Assembly: GCF_963678635.1 (NCBI RefSeq)
Contig: NC_087062.1
Span: forward strand, 58,978,129-59,042,128
Origin: Symsagittifera roscoffensis
Taxonomy: Eukaryota > Xenacoelomorpha > Acoela > Convolutidae
Direction of reading: 5' to 3'
Length of the DNA stretch: 64,000 nucleotides
Position numbers and translations under genes: made by a program. Of the stretch, positions 59,201 through 64,000 are shown piece by piece. Each line of letters opens with the position of its first letter. The stretch's first letter is position 1. The notes under the pieces were generated by a model, which was given only the letters and a program-made list of their open reading frames with translations, was not told the DNA's origin and searched no databases.

Positions 59201-61208
59201 TTAATTGGTTGCTTTTAGAGTGAACTATGAACAAAAATGAGCTTTTTTATCTCGAGACAAAAGTTTATTTTTCATAACGAAAACCACAAATGTGGTATTG
59301 TAAGTACCCGCAATAAGGTTTCATGAATAATAATCAACTATGATGGATTTTCATAGTTTGTATCCATAAAATTCTAAGATAATTAATTATAATTGATTAT
59401 TATAATAGATTATAAAACAAATAAACTAGAAATCATTTTAATCCATTGTACTCGGTTATAATGGATTATAATAGATTTTTATGAGTAAGAGCCTGGATTT
59501 TTCAAAACTTTGAAATCGAATATTCAAAAGTTGAACGTAGCAATTGCTAAATTGTGTTTTACATTAGGCTACAGCAAACAATTTTTTTTGCTTATTTGGC
59601 ATAATTGATTTGTTACTAGGAGCTAAATTCATCACTTTGTTGTTGATTCGTCTGGGGGATGTTTTTCACAAAAAACCTCAAATTAAAAAAAAAATCATTT
59701 CGATTTCATTGCATTTAATGTTTTCATGTTATTACTGCTCCATGGACCTTAAAAGGCAGTCGGAACAATCGGGAATTCACCCTGATACGAGAAATCTTGT
59801 TTCTATTTGTCGTCCCTTCCCCCTAACTACTTTACACTACTTCCCACCATATTTACTTTGTCATCACTTACCCCTTACTTGCACTTACCTTAAAATGAAA
59901 CCGTAACAAAATTTTTTAAAGCTCTACCAAAGCGCTGAAAAAACACTAATATATTTTTTTCAAAATTGTTGGCTGCCTCAGATGAGTTTTTGTTAAATTA
60001 TAACCAAAACAGAACTATTTTTGATGGGCGCTTCCCTTACACAAACTAAGTATATATTGCGCCAGGGCGTCTTCAGAAAACATTTTGGATTGGTCAACTA
60101 AAATTTGATGTCGTAAAATATACCCAAGGCTTAAATATCGATGGCAGCTCAAGAGAATGGGGTTCGAACCCCGTCATACTTTTTGTCTCTAAATTTTTAT
60201 GTATTTATTTGTTTATTTTGTATATACATTTTTGTAATAATAATTAATATTAATATGACTACCATTAAAATCTACTCTTAAATTAAATTTTGTTTGAATC
60301 TCTTGTTGCAGAGGGTAGACCTAGAACAGATCAGAGGATCTCGTTATCTACTCTTTTCAACTCGCTACCTATTACTGCAATTTGATTTTTTAAAAGTTTA
60401 TGCCAACTTGTTTAGATGAAATTATGCTTCTTCTTCTTCTTCTTCTTTAGAAAAAACTGTGCCTGAAATATTTTTGTGATGCCAACATGAGCCGTGATGT
60501 CCCATTCTACTTACTTTGGGGCGCACTTTGTTGGTTGTTGTGGGGATGAGAATTGTTGTTGGAGGATTGTGGCAGTTTGAGATCCTTGGCCTTCATCACA
60601 ATCACAGATAGTCTCTCTGCTAGAGGCAGGTAGTTGATCGAAATCAACAGAGAACTTTCACTCACCTGAAACAGCGCAATGCTCAAGCCCGAGCACTGAT
60701 CCTCCGATAAAACAACGGACCCAAAAAATAACTCCCTTATTAAAATATATGCATTAGTGCTTCTGACCAAACAACTGATTTGATAGGACGAAATTGTTTG
60801 TTTAACCGTCAAACTGATTTACTAGAGGCCAAACTTTGAGTAAAATTGATTTCGAAGTTGATTTGTTAAGGGGATTCGAAAACTATTCAAGCCATTTTAA
60901 TATACCTCAGATTGCGCATATAATTGGATGATCCTCGTCATGAATAGATCATTGCATCCGCCCTCAGTTTCATCCGTGTGATTCGAAACTCCCCCCTCCC
61001 CTTTCCATTCATCGGCATCACCGCCCGATCTCCATTGAACTGAAGTCTCTCCCTTCCCTAGAAGTGTGTCCCCCGTAGTGTTGCGGCCTCCAGCCGAGTA
61101 CTCGTACTGTTCGCAGCTTATGGACACTTTACTTCCACACGACACACATGGGGACATCCCTTTCAGGGGTAGACGGAAAATGTCTCCGAGAAGAACTTCT
61201 TTCCGATC
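55781..61208 (-). CDS. synaptotagmin-like protein, C-terminal three exons (end of C2A, linker, C2B)
   Basis: Three minus-strand exons (61208-60906, 60665-60515, 56241-55781) join in frame with consistent phases (0, then 1) and end at a TAA. They give the last strand of a C2A domain (DRKEVLLGDIFRLPL), a linker of about 85 residues, and a complete C2B domain starting LLISINYLPLAERLSV and ending SEMDHFQQML then PVAKWHLL, the typical synaptotagmin ending (H-W/F-x-x-M-L ... W-H-x-L). The polybasic strand RRLKKKKTSTK, which binds acidic lipids and SNAREs in this family, is intact. The calcium-binding aspartates are not: loop 1 is an Asn/Ser-rich run without D-x-x-G-x-S-D-P, and the usual L-D-Y-D of loop 3 is replaced by VQRLL followed by an insertion of about 40 residues. 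A calcium-independent membrane-trafficking role is inferred. Upstream exons (TM, most of C2A) lie off the right edge. Confidence 0.92.
57123..57737. mobile_element. fold-back element, ~125-bp inverted ends, copy 1
   Basis: Ends ATTTTTATAAGCACCAG, AGCGTGCCGACGGGGGG ... CCCCCCCTCGGCACGCTA, CTGGTGGTTATAAAAAT. Inverted similarity continues inward through TCAATTCTTGTTGCCAAA and TTTTTTCGCTGAACAAC for about 125 bp each side. The centre (CCCACTCGATTGGGCTGAAC ... TCTGAATATGATAACGGG) is unique and noncoding. Confidence 0.8.
57986..58598. mobile_element. fold-back element, copy 2
   Basis: Same arms and centre as copy 1, with a run of about 18 G at 58015-58032 at the left arm. It arose as part of the 860-bp tandem amplification, not by separate insertion, because flanks are shared. 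A third, truncated left arm is at 58842-58886. Confidence 0.8.
58995..59050 (+). mobile_element. family K 3' end fragment
   Basis: Reads GGGAAACTCTGTGCTACTTG, CACAGCAACTGG and TTTTCTTG before TT. The hairpin TGTGC-TACTT-GCACA is intact. No 5' part is recognised. Confidence 0.5.
59590..59799 (+). mobile_element. family H, copy 8, 5'-truncated
   Basis: Matches only the 3' 210 bp of the family: GGCATAATTGATTTGTTACT, AAAAGGCAGTCGGAAC, then a decayed hairpin and GATACGAGAAATCTTG before TT. Confidence 0.65.
60120..60175 (+). other. tRNA-like B-box remnant
   Basis: GGGGTTCGAACCCCG is an exact B-box core, preceded by GGCAGCTCAAGAGAATG, which loosely resembles an A box. The T-arm stem pairs for only three bases before a mismatch and no acceptor stem was found, so this is a SINE head or tRNA remnant. 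Confidence 0.4.
60515..60665 (-). CDS. synaptotagmin-like exon: C2B strands 1-2
   Basis: A 151-bp exon, acceptor ctgtttcag and donor GTAAGT. It encodes VSESSLLISINYLPLAERL and VIVMKAKDLKLP, nearly a family consensus for the start of C2B. It then carries an Asn/His/Gln/Ser-rich stretch (SSNNNSHPHNNQQSAPQ) exactly where calcium-binding loop 1 should be. The splice joint to the next exon restores ...QS-VYVKVELF. Confidence 0.92.
60906..61208 (-). CDS. synaptotagmin-like exon: C2A end and inter-C2 linker
   Basis: A 303-bp exon (101 codons) after acceptor ccttag, with donor GTATAT. It begins DRKEVLLGDIFRLPLKGM, matching the C2A end where the family has S-R-x-D-x-I-G-E-V-x-x-P-L. The following 80 or so residues are Gly/Glu/Asp-rich with several Cys and are far longer than the short linker of synaptotagmin 1. 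It leaves in phase 0 at YAQSE. Confidence 0.85.
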
Positions 61209-61360
61209 CTAAGGCATTTCAAAATGGTCTTATTCCATTTCTCTCCTCTCATTTCGTTGTGATTTTTTGAGAAAACAACCAACCGACTTGTTTAAAAGGC
61301 AAAACATGTCTTATTCCTTGTGATTTTTCGTGAAATAATAAATCAATCAATATGTAGAAG

Positions 61361-61803
61361 CAGGGGCGAATCTAGGATTTTCTCGAGGGGGGTGGGGGCA
61401 GATTTTCAAAAGAACTTTGAACCTTTTGTCGACCTCTTTTTTTTAGATCGACCAAAGTGATTTTCCTAGCTCTCCCGAAGCACTAAAAAGACCCTGTTTC
61501 GGCCAAAATTTCTGGGCCGCAGGAAAAATTTTGAAAAGAAAACAGGCCAAAAATAGCGTTTTTAAGCACTTTTTGGGAAATGTTAAGCGAAAATTGCGTT
61601 TTTTTTTCGGCGCGCGTTCTCCCATGAGAATTAATACTTATTGGCGCCAAAGGCGCCTTAAGAAAAATTTTAGGTTGCGTCTGGCAAAATTGGATATCTC
61701 AAAATAGTAAAAAGGGGGACTCTTTGGGTCGGCAGGGGGTCAGATACCTGAGTGAGGGAAAAGGGAGCGTCCGCACAACGCCCCCACCCTAAATCCACCC
61801 CTA
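61361..61803 (-). mobile_element. hAT-type MITE, same family, opposite orientation, 8-bp duplication TGTAGAAG
   Basis: Reading on the plus strand it starts CAGGGGCGAATCTAGG and ends CCTAAATCCACCCCTA, with TGTAGAAG on both sides (61353-61360 and 61804-61811). The interior is the reverse complement of the copy at 43.6 kb. It lies just upstream of the first synaptotagmin-like exon in the window. Confidence 0.9.
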
Positions 61804-61894
61804 TGTAGAAGAATCATTGTTCTACTTATGCGCATTAAATCTCCAACGTTTCAAACATGGAGCGATAAATTTTTTCTAAAGAAAAAATGGATGC

Positions 61895-62870
61895 GGGAAG
61901 AAACTAATGATAGAAGTAACTATTAATAGAAGAAACAAATGCGATAATAACTTTGTGCTAAAAGAAGCAATACTAGTAGAAAGAATTAATACCAGAAGCA
62001 ACTGATGTTAGAAAAAACTGATGATAGAAGATACTGAAAATGGAAGTAGCTAATAGTAGAAGAAACTGACGCAGCAGAAGGATACTGTTGCTAGACGAAG
62101 CTGAAGCTAGAAGAAGCTGCTACAAGTAAGAAAAACTGAACACAGAAAAAACTGATGCTAGAAGAAACTGATAATAGAAAAAAGAAATGCTAGAAGAATT
62201 TACGGCCAGAAAAAAACTTATGCTAGAGGGAACTGATGCTAGAAGAAATTGATGATAGAAGAAGCTTTTGTTCGAGGAAACTGATGCTAGAGGGAACTGA
62301 TGCTAAAAAAAAGATGATAGAAGATACTGAAGATGGAAGTAACTAATAGTAGAAGAAACTGACGCAGTAGAAAGATCCTGTTGCTAGACAAAGCTGAAGA
62401 TAGAAGAAGCTGCTACAAGTAAGGAAAACTGAACACAGAAAAAACTGATGCTAGAAGAAACTAAAAATAGAAAAAAAAGAAATGCTAGAAGAGTTTACGG
62501 CCAGAAAAGTTTATGCTAGAGGAACTGATGCTAGAAGAAAATGATGATAGAAGAAGCTCTTGCTCGAGGAATATGATGCTAGAGGGAACTGTTGCTAGAA
62601 GAAAAAGATGACAAAAGATACTGAAGATGGAAATAATTAATAGTAGAAGAAACTGACGCAAAGAAAGGTACTGTTGCTAGACAAAGCTGAAGCTATAAAA
62701 AGCTGCTACAAGTGAAAAAACTGAACACAGAAAAAACTCATACTGGAAGAAACTGAAAACAGTGTCTACTGCCAGAAAGAATTTATGCTAAAAGGAATTG
62801 ATGCTAGAAAAAAAATCGATAAGAGAAGAAACTCTTGCTCGAAAAAACTGATGCTAGGGAGTAGTATGCA
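61895..62870. repeat. 16-bp minisatellite with 293-bp higher-order period
   Basis: Built from variants of AAACTGATGCTAGAAG. The marker GCTGCTACAAGT occurs at about 62116, 62409 and 62702, that is every 293 bp, so blocks of about 18 variant units were amplified together. Confidence 0.92.
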
Positions 62871-62906
62871 TATAGTGCGTTAGGATCTGGGGGGGGGGGG
62901 TTGTCA

Positions 62907-63029
62907 TACATGGATGACCATTAGGTATAAATCATAATGGTCACCATGTATTAAATGATCAGCAATGGTCACCATGTAATAATCCTAATTGTCACCATGT
63001 ATAATTTTATACCTAATAGTCCTCATGTA
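62907..63029. repeat. small inverted-repeat element with GGTCACCATGTA units
   Basis: Starts TACATGGATGACCATTAGGT and ends ACCTAATAGTCCTCATGTA, an imperfect inverted pair of about 24 bp. Inside, ATGGTCACCATGTA occurs twice and TTGTCACCATGTA once. 123 bp, noncoding. Confidence 0.65.
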
Positions 63030-63410
63030 AAACTTCGGTATATTATTGAGTATTCCCACTGAACGTTGTGGTTACATGTTTGGAGCGGGAAAGGATTTGC
63101 CAAATCTTCGTTCTGAAACCAGCTGGAGTGTTTAACTGCGCTATAGACTGTTTGCTCAATTCTTCTTACAACTTTGATTCAAACTTAAATTACATACAAA
63201 TACATACAAAAGTATGCTAAAGACACTATCGCTTAAATGAAATTGTTTATATCCCAGATTAATTGAGTTCCAAAGCTGAACAAAATCTCGCACTTAAATA
63301 CACACTAAACACGGAATAGCGGTAGGTCAAATTTTATGTACAGACAATTCTCATATTAAATAACTGAATTTTATTTACTATACAAAAGTTAATGTGGTGT
63401 TTTTTGTGTT
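63030..63410. other. DNA downstream of the edge gene
   Basis: Unique-looking AT-rich DNA, likely containing the 3' untranslated region of the minus-strand acidic protein gene. ACTAAACAC and TATTTAAGTG words were noted but no clear polyadenylation signal. Confidence 0.4.
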
Positions 63411-64000
63411 TTAATCTATTCGTCGATTTTTTGACCGTGGTTCTTCTACTTCAACTGCTTCATAATCGAAAAACGAATCGTTGAAGAATGACGACTCGTC
63501 CTCATCGGAAGTATTGGCCTCCAGATCCGCGATATCCCCGCTATCAATATCACTGTCGTTGGTTTCTGCTGCCCGAATCAGACCGGGGTCTGGAGTTTGC
63601 CAACTGCTATTGACCTGGTCCATCAGTTGTCGAAGCGAGCGATGTGGTTGTGTGTTCTCAACAGCAAAACTATCCTCAGAGTATTCATCATCAATTTCCG
63701 GATGGTCCCAATCAACGTTTTGAGTGTTAGCGAATTCTTCAGACACCCCATCTAGGAAATCGTCACAATCCCACGACACTGGCTGTTGACGATCTTCAAA
63801 AAATGGCATCCATTTTTCCAAATCGTCATCATCGGTTGGGTCAGAATTAACAGCGGCTGTGTTGTCATCACTATCATCAATGCCAATCACAGTTTGACCC
63901 ACGATGTTTTTGTGACCGTAGGGAAGAGTCTGCTGGCCATCATCGAGGATGTAGCGTTTGTCATCAAAGGCTGATAACGATGTTTTCGTCGAAGTCACTG
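63411..64000 (-). CDS. acidic protein of unknown function, C-terminal part, open at the window edge
   Basis: The reading frame is open from the window end to a TAA at 63413-63411, about 195 codons. No ATG lies at its start, so it is the 3' part of a longer gene or exon. It begins with a conserved-looking FDDKRYILDDG, TLPYGH. The rest is very rich in Asp and Glu (DDSDDN, DPTDDDDLEKW, SDIDSGDIADLEANTSDEDE) and ends in a basic tail RSKNRRID. Base composition is clearly less AT-rich than the flanks, which supports real coding. I do not recognise the family. Both a host nuclear acidic protein and a protein of a mobile element are possible. Confidence 0.6.
   Translation of the reverse strand, partial: VTSTKTSLSAFDDKRYILDDGQQTLPYGHKNIVGQTVIGIDDSDDNTAAVNSDPTDDDDLEKWMPFFEDRQQPVSWDCDDFLDGVSEEFANTQNVDWDHPEIDDEYSEDSFAVENTQPHRSLRQLMDQVNSSWQTPDPGLIRAAETNDSDIDSGDIADLEANTSDEDESSFFNDSFFDYEAVEVEEPRSKNRRID

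Larger units (their letters stand above)
59051..60514. other. part of the synaptotagmin-like intron before the terminal exon
   Basis: Holds AATGGATTATAATAGATT-type AT repeats at 59330-59480, the H copy 8, the B-box remnant, and (TTC)n at 60427-60448. No exon was found. Confidence 0.5.

Noticed and set aside
60120-60175. Functional tRNA gene
   Set aside because: Exact B box, but the T stem pairs for only three bases and there is no acceptor stem or anticodon arm.

Overview
The window is animal nuclear DNA. It is AT-rich, made mostly of introns and mobile-element debris, and carries two interrupted genes typical of a nervous system: a Cys-loop (GABA-A/glycine-type) ligand-gated channel subunit and a synaptotagmin-like protein. 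Both are on the minus strand and have canonical GT..AG introns with matching phases. No bacterial, organellar or viral-genome organisation is visible. An invertebrate is the natural reading, but I cannot name the lineage from this sequence.

Layout, left to right. 1-7.4 kb: AT-rich DNA with two Helentron-like elements of one family (K) and one of a second family (H). 7.4-21.3 kb: five exons of the Cys-loop receptor (minus strand; the transmembrane exons are not in the window and must lie to the left). Intron 3 of this gene is about 10.6 kb and holds a satellite array of about 16 units of ~525 bp, a 262-bp palindrome and hAT-type MITEs. 21.3-33.5 kb: intergenic or intronic DNA with SINEs, a hAT MITE, several H elements (two head to tail), a Tc1-like MITE and small tandem repeats. 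33.8-35.6 kb: degraded LINE reverse-transcriptase fragments split by a tRNA-derived SINE. 36.05-43.30 kb: a Ty3/gypsy LTR retrotransposon fossil with two 351-bp LTRs about 97% identical. 43.56-43.99 kb: a hAT MITE with a perfect 8-bp target duplication. 45.3-48 kb: unassigned DNA with open, coding-like stretches on the minus strand. 48.6-49.7 kb: an element rich in short palindromes. 50.3-53.4 kb: diverged segmental/tandem duplications. 55.8-61.2 kb: the last three exons of the synaptotagmin-like gene; their introns hold a triplicated composite of a hAT MITE and a fold-back element. 61.9-62.9 kb: a 16-bp minisatellite with a 293-bp higher-order period. 63.4 kb to the end: the C-terminal part of an acidic protein of unknown function that runs off the window.

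The receptor would receive transmitter at synapses; the synaptotagmin-like protein would belong to membrane trafficking, but its second C2 domain has lost the usual calcium-binding aspartates. Nothing shows the two genes are functionally linked. The most unusual features are the receptor intron satellite, whose end carries a second copy of the exon 3 donor-side flank, and two non-autonomous element families that share the same terminal design (subterminal GTCGGAAC, 3' hairpin, CTTG end, TT target).
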